This document shows positions 1 to 8,637 of a DNA stretch of 64,000 nt, one piece after another. The stretch comes from Oscillospiraceae bacterium (GTDB taxonomy: Bacteria > Bacillota_A > Clostridia > Oscillospirales > Oscillospiraceae). The stretch covers positions 51,746 through 115,745 of the forward strand of contig JAETOP010000002.1 of NCBI GenBank assembly GCA_021771675.1. The letters run 5' to 3'. The notes under the pieces were generated by a model. The model worked only from the letters and a program-made list of their open reading frames with translations, did not search any database and was not told the DNA's origin. A program made the translations under genes and the position numbers. Each line of letters opens with the position of its first letter. Position 1 is the stretch's first letter.

Positions 1-1
1 C

Positions 2-1483
2 AATTCGGGACGAAAGGCCGGGGATGTTTTTAATTTCTCCCCATTTTTCGCAGAGATCCAGGAAACGTTTGAAAACGCCTCCCAGCGCATCGTGTCTGCG
101 GAGGAGGCCGGGCCCATTGCGGAACAGACGGAGGACGAGCGACTGATAAAGCAGTGGGGGATCGATTTCCGTGTGGAGGATGATGTGCTCACCAGCTCCG
201 GCTCCCAGGTGATGTTTGCGCAGGCCCAGGGCTATGACGATGTGATCCGTACCGATGAATATTACTGGATCGAGAAGCAGACGGACAGCGGCTGGGAGGT
301 GCTGCCCACATTGACGGACGAGATTTCCTGGCGGGAAGCCAATTATGTGCTGTCCCACGGCATGTACACCGTGGTTTCCACCCCGTGGAGCGACCTCTAT
401 GGGGCGCTGCCCGGCGGGATGTACCGCCTGGGCAAAGTGTTTCAGAACATGACAGCGGGCAAATCCTGCACCGGTTACGCCGAATTCCGGATTTTTGAGA
501 ACCCTGCATCCACCGAAGAGCAGAAGGCCGCCGTGGAACGGTGCTATGCCGCCCTGGAGGAGCTGAAAAATCGGAAGAGTCTGCACTGGCTGTCCATTTC
601 GGGCCAAGAATCCACGATGGAAGAGTGGCTGGATGGGGAGAATTTCCTGAGGATCCGGCACTGGGAGCTTTCTAATCCGGAGTATGCTTCGGAATACGAG
701 CGTACCTTTCTGCCCCGCACGGATACATCGATTCAGTATGATGGCGTTTACTACAGCGATGTGCGGGAAGACCCGGAGCTGCTGGTCAGCAAGGTGCTGG
801 GGCAGGGGGTGCGCTCCCTGTCCACCAGTATGGACTGGAACCGCTTTGCCGACGACTTCAATATAAGCTTTATGGAGCGGGGCAATTTCGCAACCTCCTT
901 CCCCGAGGGCGTTGGAATCATCAGTGATGAGGTAGTGCGTTTCGTTCGAAGCTGGGATTATACAGGCCTGGAGGGTGCGGCAGAAGGCACCGCTCAGCTG
1001 ACCTACCGGTTTGATGAAAATGGGAAATTGGTATATATGGAATATCTTACCACCTATGACGAGAATCCCCGGAGCTACACCATCGAAATCTACCCGGACA
1101 CGGCGGCGGAAATCGAAGCCAAAATCAGCTCCTATGCGGAAAATCCCTATGTTTCCAGCTTCTCCTGGGAGGATGCCAGGGCCAAGTATGAAACCGACGC
1201 ATTTAACCACCGCTCCGGTGAGTTTGTAAACACCGATGCGGTTTCCATCACGAACTCTGTGGACGCTGCCCGCCGGGCGCTGCTGGAATACCCCAGGCTG
1301 AAGGACTACCTGGATTTGGAGGTTTCCCACGACGATGGGGCAGGCATGTGGCGTGTCACCGTCAGGAGCTACCATGAATCCCGCTCCTCTGAAGAGTTCC
1401 GGGACATCTACCTGGACGACAACGGCGTGACCCACCTGCTGGTCTACGAGGGCCCCATTGAATATGGCGAGTCAAGAAGGTAG
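2..1483 (+). CDS. Ig-like (Big_14-type) domain protein, 5' truncated by window
   Basis: The reading frame is open to the left edge without a stop, so this is the C-terminal 493 residues of a longer protein; the GTG at 92 is only an internal candidate start. Around nt 210-500 the pattern of a strand-rich segment followed by SDLYGALPGG and YRLGKVF resembles the bacterial Ig-like domain (Big_14) found in clostridial lipoproteins and BlaR1-like proteins. The remainder is acidic, rich in Trp and Tyr, with no membrane segment in the visible part. The N-terminus, where a signal peptide would be, is missing. Function unknown; an extracytoplasmic location is inference from the family. Confidence 0.7.
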   Translation, partial: NSGRKAGDVFNFSPFFAEIQETFENASQRIVSAEEAGPIAEQTEDERLIKQWGIDFRVEDDVLTSSGSQVMFAQAQGYDDVIRTDEYYWIEKQTDSGWEVLPTLTDEISWREANYVLSHGMYTVVSTPWSDLYGALPGGMYRLGKVFQNMTAGKSCTGYAEFRIFENPASTEEQKAAVERCYAALEELKNRKSLHWLSISGQESTMEEWLDGENFLRIRHWELSNPEYASEYERTFLPRTDTSIQYDGVYYSDVREDPELLVSKVLGQGVRSLSTSMDWNRFADDFNISFMERGNFATSFPEGVGIISDEVVRFVRSWDYTGLEGAAEGTAQLTYRFDENGKLVYMEYLTTYDENPRSYTIEIYPDTAAEIEAKISSYAENPYVSSFSWEDARAKYETDAFNHRSGEFVNTDAVSITNSVDAARRALLEYPRLKDYLDLEVSHDDGAGMWRVTVRSYHESRSSEEFRDIYLDDNGVTHLLVYEGPIEYGESRR

Positions 1484-1506
1484 CAGGGCAGACGTAATGT
1501 TCCCCC

Positions 1507-1535
1507 TTGCGTTTTGCGTGGTTTTGTGGTATATA
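1507..1535 (+). promoter_or_regulatory. Predicted sigma-A promoter for the 1618 gene
   Basis: -35 TTGCGT (1507-1512), 17-bp spacer, -10 TATATA (1530-1535), about 80 bases ahead of the ATG at 1618. Pattern match only. Confidence 0.45.
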
Positions 1536-1617
1536 AAAAGCAGCATGAACAGCCCTGAAATTGGACAAAAACACCTTTTGGTCCGGGAAAAAGCAGCTAT
1601 GGAATGAGGGGACGAAG

Positions 1618-2316
1618 ATGAAAAAGATGATACCGGCTTTGGGCGGTGTGCTGTTTGGGATGGTGCTCCTCCTGCCCGTTGGTACGCTGCTCTCCGGCTG
1701 CTTTGGATACCGTTTTGAGCTTTCCGGTGTCACTGCCGTTGCTGCCGCTGTTGTTGCCGTCTGCCTGACCGTCTGGTTGATCGTTCTCGGCGGCGGGGAA
1801 AAGGAGCCGATTGAGAGCGGCGCCGTAAAAGTGCTGCTTGCGCTGCTGGCGCCCCTGTCCCTGATCAATGCTGCGTTTGCCATCTTTGTGTGCAGGGAAA
1901 TCTGTGAAATCCTCAGCGCATTTGTATGTGCCGGCTGCTGCCTGGTCTTAACGATAGAACACGGAAAGCCAACAGCGCTGAAAATAATCGCTTTGATCCT
2001 GTTTGTGATCATGGTCATTCCGCTTGGCTTTTTCGGACTGTTCTCATTGATGTTTCAAAATATCGTCGTAAAATCGGTTGAATCCCCCAATGGGGCGTAT
2101 TACGCCCAGGTGGTTGACAGCGACCAGGGGGCATTGGGCGGGGACACGATGGTTGATGTTTATGAAAAGAAACAGATCAACCTGCTGGCGTTCAAGCTGT
2201 ATAAAGAGCCTCAAAGGGTCTATTCCGGAGACTGGGGCGAGTTTTACGATATGGAAATCTACTGGAAAGGGGATCACTGCCTGGTTATCAACGGTGCACA
2301 ATACGAGATAAAATAG
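1618..2316 (+). CDS. Membrane protein with C-terminal DUF5412-like domain
   Basis: 232 residues from ATG 1618, which has GAGGGG six bases upstream; a TTG 57 bases earlier is open but has no ribosome site. The first ~145 residues form about five hydrophobic segments (residues ~5-25, 35-57, 68-90, 93-110, 123-143). The soluble tail begins SPNGAYYAQVV and ends WKGDHCLVINGAQYEIK, the layout of DUF5412 proteins (a strand-rich domain ending in a W..d..v.ING motif). Function of that family is unknown. It sits alone between its own promoter and a strong terminator (2328-2363), so it is probably monocistronic. Confidence 0.7.
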   Translation: MKKMIPALGGVLFGMVLLLPVGTLLSGCFGYRFELSGVTAVAAAVVAVCLTVWLIVLGGGEKEPIESGAVKVLLALLAPLSLINAAFAIFVCREICEILSAFVCAGCCLVLTIEHGKPTALKIIALILFVIMVIPLGFFGLFSLMFQNIVVKSVESPNGAYYAQVVDSDQGALGGDTMVDVYEKKQINLLAFKLYKEPQRVYSGDWGEFYDMEIYWKGDHCLVINGAQYEIK

Positions 2317-2327
2317 AACCTTTCCCA

Positions 2328-2363
2328 ACACCCCGGGCTGTGCGGCAGCCTGGGGTGTTTTTA
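2328..2363 (+). terminator. Rho-independent terminator
   Basis: 13-bp arms ACACCCCGGGCTG / CAGCCTGGGGTGT around a TGCGG loop, followed by TTTTATC. Ends the membrane-protein gene and separates it from the sigma-factor operon. Confidence 0.85.
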
Positions 2364-2451
2364 TCAAAACACAAATTTTTTTGAAAAGAAATCATTTCAC
2401 AGTGTTCGATTCGTTATATCATATGAGGGGACGCCCTTGGGAGGAATGATC

Positions 2452-2991
2452 TTGACGCGTGAAGAGAAACTGATGATGCGGCTTGGACAGGGGGACACGG
2501 AGGCGGCGGAGGAATTGATCGGTCTACTATATCCTGAAATTCTCCGCTACTGCCTGTGGCATGCCCCGAACCGTGATCTGGCCGAGGATGCGGCCCAGGA
2601 GACCTTCCTGAAAGCCATCCGCTATTATGACCGCTATGTACATAAGGGAAAATGCAAGGCGTTTTTGTACCGGATCGCCGCCAACACCTGCGTGGACATG
2701 GGCCGGAGAATGAGGGCAGGGGAGTGCTCCCTGGAAGACCTTCCGGAAGAGCTTTCCTGCGAAGAGCAGGGCTTCCAGCGAGTTCACGATGACTTGAATT
2801 TCCGGCGGCAGATTCGCACGCTGCCCCCGGAGCAGCAGGAGGTGCTGCTGCTCCGGTTTGGCCAGGAGCTGACTCTCGGGCAGATTGCCCAGATCACTGG
2901 GACGCCTCTGCGCACCGTTCAGTCCCGGCTCCGGGCCGCTCTGAAACACCTGAAAGCCAGAATCGAAAAGGAGGAGCAATGTGACAAATAA
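2452..2991 (+). CDS. RNA polymerase sigma-70 family (ECF-like) sigma factor
   Basis: Directs RNA polymerase to alternative promoters. Region 2 is visible as DLAEDAAQETFLKAI and region 4 as a helix-turn-helix around LTLGQIAQITGTPLRTVQS. The frame opens at TTG 2437 and has ATG 2446, but GGGAGG at 2439-2444 lies too close to both; TTG 2452 is seven bases after it and is preferred (179 aa). It overlaps the next gene by 11 bases, and the four genes to 5906 run as one operon with an ABC transporter. No zinc-binding anti-sigma protein is seen; the membrane protein that follows is in the usual anti-sigma position. Targets unknown. Confidence 0.85.
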   Translation: MTREEKLMMRLGQGDTEAAEELIGLLYPEILRYCLWHAPNRDLAEDAAQETFLKAIRYYDRYVHKGKCKAFLYRIAANTCVDMGRRMRAGECSLEDLPEELSCEEQGFQRVHDDLNFRRQIRTLPPEQQEVLLLRFGQELTLGQIAQITGTPLRTVQSRLRAALKHLKARIEKEEQCDK

Positions 2992-3760
2992 AGACTTAGA
3001 AACCCGGCTGCGCCAATGCTGCCATGAAGCGGACAAAGCAGTTCGCCCCTCCGCTATGGCGGCAGCGGTGCTGCTGGCCCGGCAGCAGGCCAATGAACGC
3101 TCCCGGCAGCGGCGGATTTCTTTCCCCCGATTCTTATTTTTGCAGATTCGTTTTCTCGGCTGGAAGATTTGGGCCGTACAGAGCGCTTTGCTGCTTGGGG
3201 CCTGCGTCTGGATGTCCAGTCTCTTTGGACAGGGGTACTGGAAAGAACCACAGTCCGTGGAGGGGCTGCTGTTTTGTCTGTCGGTTCTCGTTTTCATGAC
3301 GGCGCCGCCCTTCCTCTACCGCTCCGTCCGCTATGGGATGCAGGAGGTGGAGGGGGCAGCACGGTTTTCCTCCCTCCGGCTGCTTATGGCCAGGCTGATC
3401 ATCATCGGGGTCGGCGATGCTGTTATGCTTGGCGGCATCTTGCTGGTCGCCATGATGAAAACCACCCTGCAGCCGGGCAGTGCGGTGCTATCCGTGGGCC
3501 TGCCCTTTCTGCTGGCAAGCAGCGCCTGCCTCTATTTGCTGGGCCATGTTTCACCCCGGCAGTTCCTGGCTGGAAGCACGGCGCTGTGCGGCCTGCTGAT
3601 AATGGGCTTTGCCCTGGGAGAGCGGAATTTATTTCAGTTCCTGGAGCTCACCCTCTCTCCGGGCTGGGTCGGGGTTTGCACCCTGCTGGCTGCCTTTTGC
3701 GGTCATCAGATTCACCATCTCCTCCACCACTGCGCTTACGCAGAAATGCAAATTGCTTGA
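2981..3760 (+). CDS. Membrane protein of the sigma/ABC operon, possible anti-sigma partner
   Basis: 259 residues from GTG 2981, six bases after AAAGGAGG. Residues 1-50 are soluble, charged and predicted cytoplasmic; six or so hydrophobic segments follow from residue ~68 to ~245. Translationally coupled to the sigma factor by an 11-base overlap. No zinc-binding anti-sigma motif (HxxxCxxC) is present. By position it may sequester or sense for the sigma factor, or belong to the ABC transporter; both are inference. I recognise no named family with confidence. Confidence 0.7.
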   Translation: MTNKDLETRLRQCCHEADKAVRPSAMAAAVLLARQQANERSRQRRISFPRFLFLQIRFLGWKIWAVQSALLLGACVWMSSLFGQGYWKEPQSVEGLLFCLSVLVFMTAPPFLYRSVRYGMQEVEGAARFSSLRLLMARLIIIGVGDAVMLGGILLVAMMKTTLQPGSAVLSVGLPFLLASSACLYLLGHVSPRQFLAGSTALCGLLIMGFALGERNLFQFLELTLSPGWVGVCTLLAAFCGHQIHHLLHHCAYAEMQIA

Positions 3761-3773
3761 AAGGATACACATT

Positions 3774-4655
3774 ATGGAGTTATGTATTGAACACATTTCA
3801 AAACGCTTCAAAGACATGACGGCGGTGGACGATATTTCTCTGGGGCTTACCCCCGGCGTCTGGGGACTGCTGGGGGCCAACGGCGCGGGAAAGACCACCC
3901 TGATGCGGATGCTTGCCGGAATCATGCAGCCTACCTCCGGACAAATTACCTATGACGGCATCCCCATTTCCACCCTGGGCCAGCGGTATCGGGACATTTT
4001 TGGGTATTTGCCCCAGGAGTTCGGCTTCTATCCCGAATTTACCGTTCAGGACTATCTGGAATACGTGGCCGTGCTGAAAGGGCTGACGGCGGCGGACAGC
4101 AGGCGGAAGATTGGCGAACTGCTGGAGCAGCTGACCCTCACCCAGGTGCGGCGCAAGAAGATCGCCAAGCTGTCCGGCGGCATGAAGCGCCGGGTGGGCA
4201 TTGCCCAGGCCCTGCTGAACGAGCCGGAGGTCCTGATTCTGGACGAGCCCACCAGCGGCCTTGACCCCGGAGAGCGGGTGCGCTTCCGGAATCTGCTCTC
4301 GGAATTTGCCCATGACCGGATCGTGCTGATCTCCACCCACATCGTCTCCGATGTGGAGTACATCGCCACCCGGAATGCGGTGATGAAGGGCGGAAAGCTG
4401 CTGGCCTGCGGCACCACGGAGGAACTGGTCAAGCTGGTGGAGGGCAAGGTGTGGACAGCCACAATCCCGGCCAGCGCCTTGGGGGAATACGAGCGGAAAC
4501 TGCCCATCGTCAATCTGCGCAACGAAGAAAACGGCGAAATCTCCATCCGCTACCTGGCCCAGGAAGCTGCTGTTGCCGGCTCTGCCGCTGTGACGCCCCG
4601 CCTGGAAGACCTGTATTTGTGGCTGTTTCCCCAGAAAGATGCGGAAAGGAGATAA
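3774..4655 (+). CDS. ABC transporter ATP-binding protein
   Basis: 293 residues from ATG 3774 (GAAAGGA upstream); the frame is open further upstream but that lies inside the previous gene. All ATPase motifs are intact: Walker A GANGAGKTT, Q-loop LPQEFGFY, signature LSGGM, Walker B VLILDEPTSGLDP, H-loop STHIVSD. The ~80-residue tail after the ATPase fold is typical of CcmA/BcrA-type exporters. Acts with the permease that starts three bases later; substrate unknown, possibly a peptide antibiotic or a cell-envelope lipid by analogy with the family. Confidence 0.92.
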   Translation: MELCIEHISKRFKDMTAVDDISLGLTPGVWGLLGANGAGKTTLMRMLAGIMQPTSGQITYDGIPISTLGQRYRDIFGYLPQEFGFYPEFTVQDYLEYVAVLKGLTAADSRRKIGELLEQLTLTQVRRKKIAKLSGGMKRRVGIAQALLNEPEVLILDEPTSGLDPGERVRFRNLLSEFAHDRIVLISTHIVSDVEYIATRNAVMKGGKLLACGTTEELVKLVEGKVWTATIPASALGEYERKLPIVNLRNEENGEISIRYLAQEAAVAGSAAVTPRLEDLYLWLFPQKDAERR

Positions 4656-4658
4656 ACC

Positions 4659-5906
4659 ATGCGTTTGATGAAATTGGAACTGAAACGTGTCCTCAAAACC
4701 CGGCTGACGCTGATTCTGCTGGCGCTCTCCCTGGCACTGTCCGTGGTGATGGCCTACATTCCCACCACCTTCTGCTCTGTCAGTTATCTGGGTGACGATG
4801 GGAACGAGGTAAGGGTTCACGGCCTGGCCGCTGTTGAACAGATAAAGATCCTGCAATCCGACACCCAGGGGGCGGTGACGCCTCAAAAGGTCAGGCAAGC
4901 TGTGGAGGCTTATCAGGAATGCCTGACGAAATACGGCGTGGAAACCACCTATGAGCTTCCGGATGGGGTCTATGGCCGGGAGATTCTGCCCTACGCCCCG
5001 CTGTTTCACGGCGTCCGGGAGGCTTTTGCTGACCCGGACAGCGGCTTCGCACCTTCTCTGATGGACATTGACCCTGAGAAAATTGAGGACTTCTACGGTG
5101 CCTGTGAGTCAAGAATTGATTCTCTGATGAAAATGGAGCAGAAAAATCACCCGGCGGCCCAGAAGGACGCAAAAGCCATGTACAGCCGGGTGGAAACGCC
5201 ATACAGCTTTTATCCCGGCTATAATACGGATGCCATGGACTATCAGATGCTGCTGGCCTTTCTCATTGTGCTGTTCTGCGCGGTGATTGCGGCGCCCATT
5301 TTCACCTCGGACTATCAGACGGGGGCCGACGAAATTTACCGCTGCACCAAATTTGGGCGGGTGAAATTCGCCGTAACCAAAATAGCTTCTGCGCTTCTGA
5401 TCTGCAGCGCCGCTTTTTCCCTCTGCGCCGCGGTGTATCTTCTGGTTTCCAACAGCCTGTTCGGCTGGGAGTGCACGAAGACCTCCATGCAGATGCTCTA
5501 TTCCATTGTCAATTTGCCGAACCTGAATCTGGGCGCTCTGCAAGGGATAAGCGCCGGAGGGTATCTGCTTTGCATGCTGGCCACGGTGAGCTTCACCCTG
5601 TTTCTTTCCTCCAGGCTCCGGAATATGGTGACCGCCCTCTCCCTGGCGCTGGGCTGCTGCATCCTTCCAATCGTTGTGTATATGGCATTGCCCGCCGAGA
5701 TCGGACAATGGATTTATACCATCCTCCCGGCAGGCGGCGTGGCCTTGCAGACCAGCTTCTTCTATTCCCTGGTTGATTTCGCCTACTGGAACCTTGGAAA
5801 CCTTGCCATCTGGACGCCCTATGTGATGCTGGGAGCATACTGCATCGAAGTGCCCCTGTTCCTGTGCCTTGCCATTCACTCCTACTGTAAGCAGAACGCC
5901 AGATAA
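4659..5906 (+). CDS. ABC-2 type transporter permease
   Basis: 415 residues. TM1 at ~13-35 is followed by a large ~150-residue extracytoplasmic region, then five or six membrane segments from residue ~195 to the end. This is the ABC-2 permease layout (bacteriocin or envelope-stress exporters). The ATG has AAAGGAG nine bases upstream and lies three bases after the ATPase stop, so the two form one transporter. The operon's sigma factor probably controls its expression. No sequence feature reveals the substrate. Confidence 0.85.
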   Translation: MRLMKLELKRVLKTRLTLILLALSLALSVVMAYIPTTFCSVSYLGDDGNEVRVHGLAAVEQIKILQSDTQGAVTPQKVRQAVEAYQECLTKYGVETTYELPDGVYGREILPYAPLFHGVREAFADPDSGFAPSLMDIDPEKIEDFYGACESRIDSLMKMEQKNHPAAQKDAKAMYSRVETPYSFYPGYNTDAMDYQMLLAFLIVLFCAVIAAPIFTSDYQTGADEIYRCTKFGRVKFAVTKIASALLICSAAFSLCAAVYLLVSNSLFGWECTKTSMQMLYSIVNLPNLNLGALQGISAGGYLLCMLATVSFTLFLSSRLRNMVTALSLALGCCILPIVVYMALPAEIGQWIYTILPAGGVALQTSFFYSLVDFAYWNLGNLAIWTPYVMLGAYCIEVPLFLCLAIHSYCKQNAR

Positions 5907-5914
5907 AAATTTCC

Positions 5915-5960
5915 CGCCAGTGCTGACACCCAGAGGTGCCGGTGCTGGCGGTATTTTAAT
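5915..5960 (+). terminator. Terminator after sigma/ABC operon
   Basis: Long imperfect hairpin with outer arms CCGCCAG / CTGGCGG and a second helix inside, then TATTTTAATT. Confidence 0.7.
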
Positions 5961-6007
5961 TCTTCAAAACGAGCCCTGATAGCGCCCTTCGCCCTTGAGA
6001 AAACGAT

Positions 6008-6144
6008 ATGCTGATTGTGGGCTGCATGGGTGTTCGGATTTTTGCAAAGATTGTCTAGCTGTGGCTGTGGTTGTTGTCTCTGTGCTGAACCAGCGGAAAA
6101 TCAACAAGACCGAGAAAGCCAATGCCAATATGGGCATGGAATAA
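6008..6144 (+). pseudogene. Possible decayed gene end (two frames)
   Basis: Two short peptides in different frames read as one membrane-protein tail: MLIVGCMGVRIFAKIV (6008-6055, then TAG), and from 6058 a hydrophobic run AVAVVVVSVLNQRK followed by a charged end and TAA (6142-6144). A frameshift near 6055 would join them, and a clean terminator follows at 6169. No intact gene is present between 5907 and 6440. The parent gene is not recognised; this could be coincidence. Confidence 0.3.
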
Positions 6145-6168
6145 CCCCTTTGCAAATATAAAAGGACC

Positions 6169-6200
6169 GCGCCATGGAATTTTGGTTCCATGGCGCAGTT
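6169..6200 (+). terminator. Terminator-like hairpin
   Basis: Perfect 11-bp arms GCGCCATGGAA / TTCCATGGCGC around a six-base loop, followed by AGTTTAAT. It has no intact upstream gene to serve. Confidence 0.65.
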
Positions 6201-6369
6201 TAATATCGGGCCGGTAGGGGAATTGACCCAAACGTGACAAGAGGTTACCCGGCAGATGGTGGGGGATGATTGTTAACCATTCTCACATACATTGGAGTGA
6301 AGAACCCTGCGCTACAAATTACAGGTTGCTGGGATGGCTGGGACAAATTGTAAAATATTTTTGAAAGGG

Positions 6370-6398
6370 TTGAAAACAGAAATGTCGTATGCTACACT
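6370..6398 (+). promoter_or_regulatory. Predicted promoter of the MarR/ABC exporter operon
   Basis: -35 TTGAAA (6370-6375), 17-bp spacer, -10 TACACT (6393-6398). The start point would be near 6405, downstream of the first in-frame ATG (6389), which supports GTG 6440 as the start of the MarR gene. Confidence 0.55.
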
Positions 6399-6439
6399 AT
6401 TTGCGTTGCTTGCGACATTGTTTGGAAGGAGGGGATTGG

Positions 6440-6895
6440 GTGTATCACTATGGTCATATGTTCCGGCTGCTCCATTGTGCTATTTCTCAGTCGGTGACCC
6501 AGGCGCTGGGGGAGATGGAGCTGACCTCGGCTCAAGGGCGGATTATGGGGTATCTGGCCCGGCGGAGGGACCCGCCCTGCGCCAAAGACATCGAGGATGA
6601 ATTTCACTTGAGCCATCCCACGGTCTGGGGGCTGCTGTCCCGGCTGGAAAAGAAAAATTTCATCGAATTCCGCCCGGATGAGAGGGATGGACGCTGCAAG
6701 CGAATCATGATCTCTCCCAGGGGTTGGGATTGCCATGAAAAAATATACCATGTAATTTTGGAAAATGAGGAGCGGGTGGTCCAGGGCTTTACCCAGGAGG
6801 AGCGGGAGCAGTTTTACGCACTGCTCGACCGGGCAGTGTGCAACATGGGCGGCCGATCCGGCTTCCAGTTTGAAGAGGAGGAAACCAACGAATGA
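6440..6895 (+). CDS. MarR family transcriptional regulator
   Basis: 151 residues from GTG 6440, five bases after AAGGAGGGG; this matches the usual MarR length, and the longer ATG 6389 form would start upstream of the predicted transcript start. The winged helix is visible: recognition helix around DEFHLSHPTVWGLLSRLEKK and wing FRPDERDGRCKRI. Overlaps the first exporter gene by four bases (ATGA), so it probably autoregulates and represses the exporter operon until a ligand, likely a toxic small molecule, is bound. The ligand is not deducible. Confidence 0.9.
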   Translation: MYHYGHMFRLLHCAISQSVTQALGEMELTSAQGRIMGYLARRRDPPCAKDIEDEFHLSHPTVWGLLSRLEKKNFIEFRPDERDGRCKRIMISPRGWDCHEKIYHVILENEERVVQGFTQEEREQFYALLDRAVCNMGGRSGFQFEEEETNE

Positions 6896-8637
6896 TTAAA
6901 AGACTTGCCCGGTGCGTCCGGGAATACAAATGGCCTGCCATCCTGGGCCCCTGCTGTATGATCGGCGAGGTGGCCATGGAGGTATTGATCCCTCTGGTGA
7001 TGGCGAAGCTCTATGACTATGGCATTGTCCTGCAGGATATGTCTGTGGTGGTGCGCCAGTCGATTATCCTGATGCTGTGCGCCCTGGCCTCGCTGTGCTT
7101 TGGCTCTGCCTCTGCGGTACTTGCCTCCAAGGCGGGCACCGGCTTTGCCAAGAATCTGCGCCACGACATGTACTACCATGTCCAGGAATTCAGCTTCTCC
7201 AACATCGACAAATTTTCCACTGCCTCTATTGTCACCCGGCTGACCTCGGATGTGGCCAACATCCAGATGTCCTTTCAGATGATGATCCGGATGGCCATCC
7301 GCTGCCCCATGATGCTGATTTTGGCCCTGTTCTCCGCCATGCGCATCAGCGTCAGGCTGAGTCTGGTGTACTGCATTGCCCTGCCCATTCTGGTGGCGGT
7401 GCTCTTCGGCCTGGTGCCCCTGGTGTTTAAGATTTTCGACAAGGTATTCAAAACCTACGACCGCCTGAATAATGTGGTGCAGGAAAACATCCATGGCATT
7501 CGGGTGGTAAAAAGCTTCGTCCGGGAGGAAAGGGAAGTGGAGAAATTCACCGGCACCTCCGGGGAAATCTACCGCCTGTTCTGCAAGGCCGAGCACATTC
7601 TGGCGCTGAATAACCCCATCATGCAGCTGTGCGTCTACTCCTGCATTCTGTTCATTTCCTGGTTCGGGGCAAAAATGGTAGTGACCTCCGGCAATGTTCC
7701 CGGGGCGGGACTTACCACCGGCGAGCTCAGCTCCATGCTCACCTACACCACCCAGATTCTGAACAGCCTGATGATGCTCAGCATGGTGTTTGTGATGGTG
7801 ATTATGTCCCGGGCCCCCATGCGCCGCTGTGCGGAGCTGCTGGAGGAGAAGCCCAATCTTACCTCCCCGGAAAATGGGGTGAAGGATGTGAAGGACGGCT
7901 CCATTGATTTTGAAAATGTCTCCTTCCGCTACTCCGAGAAGGCCCAGCTGGACGCTTTGCAGAATGTGAATCTCCACATTCCCTCCGGCGCCACTGTGGG
8001 CATTTTGGGCGCCACCGGTTCCTCCAAGTCCACTCTGGTGCAGCTGATTCCCAGACTGTACGATGTGACTGCGGGCGCACTGAAGGTGGGCGGCGTAGAT
8101 GTGCGGGATTATGATTTGGAAACCCTGCGGGACAATGTGGCCATGGTGCTCCAGAAGAATACCCTGTTCTCCGGCACCATCAAGGAGAATCTGCGCTGGG
8201 GCAATCCAGACGCCTCCGACCAGGAACTGATTCACGCCTGCCGTCTGGCTTGTGCCGATGAATTCATCCGCAGCTTCCCCGAGGGCTACGATACCCACAT
8301 CGAGCAGGGAGGCTCCAATGTCTCCGGCGGTCAGAAGCAGCGGCTGTGTATTGCCCGGGCCCTGCTGAAAAAGCCCAGAATTTTGATTCTGGATGATTCC
8401 ACCTCCGCTGTGGACACCCATACCGACGCCATGATCCGCAAGGCCTTCCGGGAGGAAATTCCCGGCACCACCAAGCTGATTATTGCCCAACGGATTTCCT
8501 CCATTCAGGACGCAGACCTGATTATCATCATGGAGGGTGGCAGAATCCTGGAGTCAGGCACCCATGAGCAGCTGCTGGAAAGCTCCAAAATCTATCAAGA
8601 CCTGTACAACACCCAGCAGAAAGGAAGGGAAGAATAA
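6892..8637 (+). CDS. ABC exporter half-transporter, degenerate-site subunit
   Basis: 581 residues: an N-terminal six-helix ABC exporter domain (to ~310) and an ATPase domain. Walker A reads GATGSSKST, with Ser where most P-loops have the second conserved Gly, and Walker B ends ILILDDSTSAVD, so the catalytic Glu is Asp. The signature VSGGQKQR and H-loop are otherwise regular. This is the pattern of the non-catalytic partner in heterodimeric exporters such as BmrC/BmrD and TM287/288. It works with the next gene, whose start overlaps this stop. Likely drug or lipid export. Confidence 0.92.
   Translation: MIKRLARCVREYKWPAILGPCCMIGEVAMEVLIPLVMAKLYDYGIVLQDMSVVVRQSIILMLCALASLCFGSASAVLASKAGTGFAKNLRHDMYYHVQEFSFSNIDKFSTASIVTRLTSDVANIQMSFQMMIRMAIRCPMMLILALFSAMRISVRLSLVYCIALPILVAVLFGLVPLVFKIFDKVFKTYDRLNNVVQENIHGIRVVKSFVREEREVEKFTGTSGEIYRLFCKAEHILALNNPIMQLCVYSCILFISWFGAKMVVTSGNVPGAGLTTGELSSMLTYTTQILNSLMMLSMVFVMVIMSRAPMRRCAELLEEKPNLTSPENGVKDVKDGSIDFENVSFRYSEKAQLDALQNVNLHIPSGATVGILGATGSSKSTLVQLIPRLYDVTAGALKVGGVDVRDYDLETLRDNVAMVLQKNTLFSGTIKENLRWGNPDASDQELIHACRLACADEFIRSFPEGYDTHIEQGGSNVSGGQKQRLCIARALLKKPRILILDDSTSAVDTHTDAMIRKAFREEIPGTTKLIIAQRISSIQDADLIIIMEGGRILESGTHEQLLESSKIYQDLYNTQQKGREE

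Noticed and set aside
6389..6439. ATG 6389 as the MarR start
   Set aside because: It lies upstream of the predicted transcription start and lacks a ribosome site; GTG 6440 has AAGGAGGGG and gives the usual family length.
6814..8490. 558-codon minus-strand open frame
   Set aside because: Antisense shadow of the first ABC exporter subunit, with the same His/Gln/Gly-rich composition and no domain.
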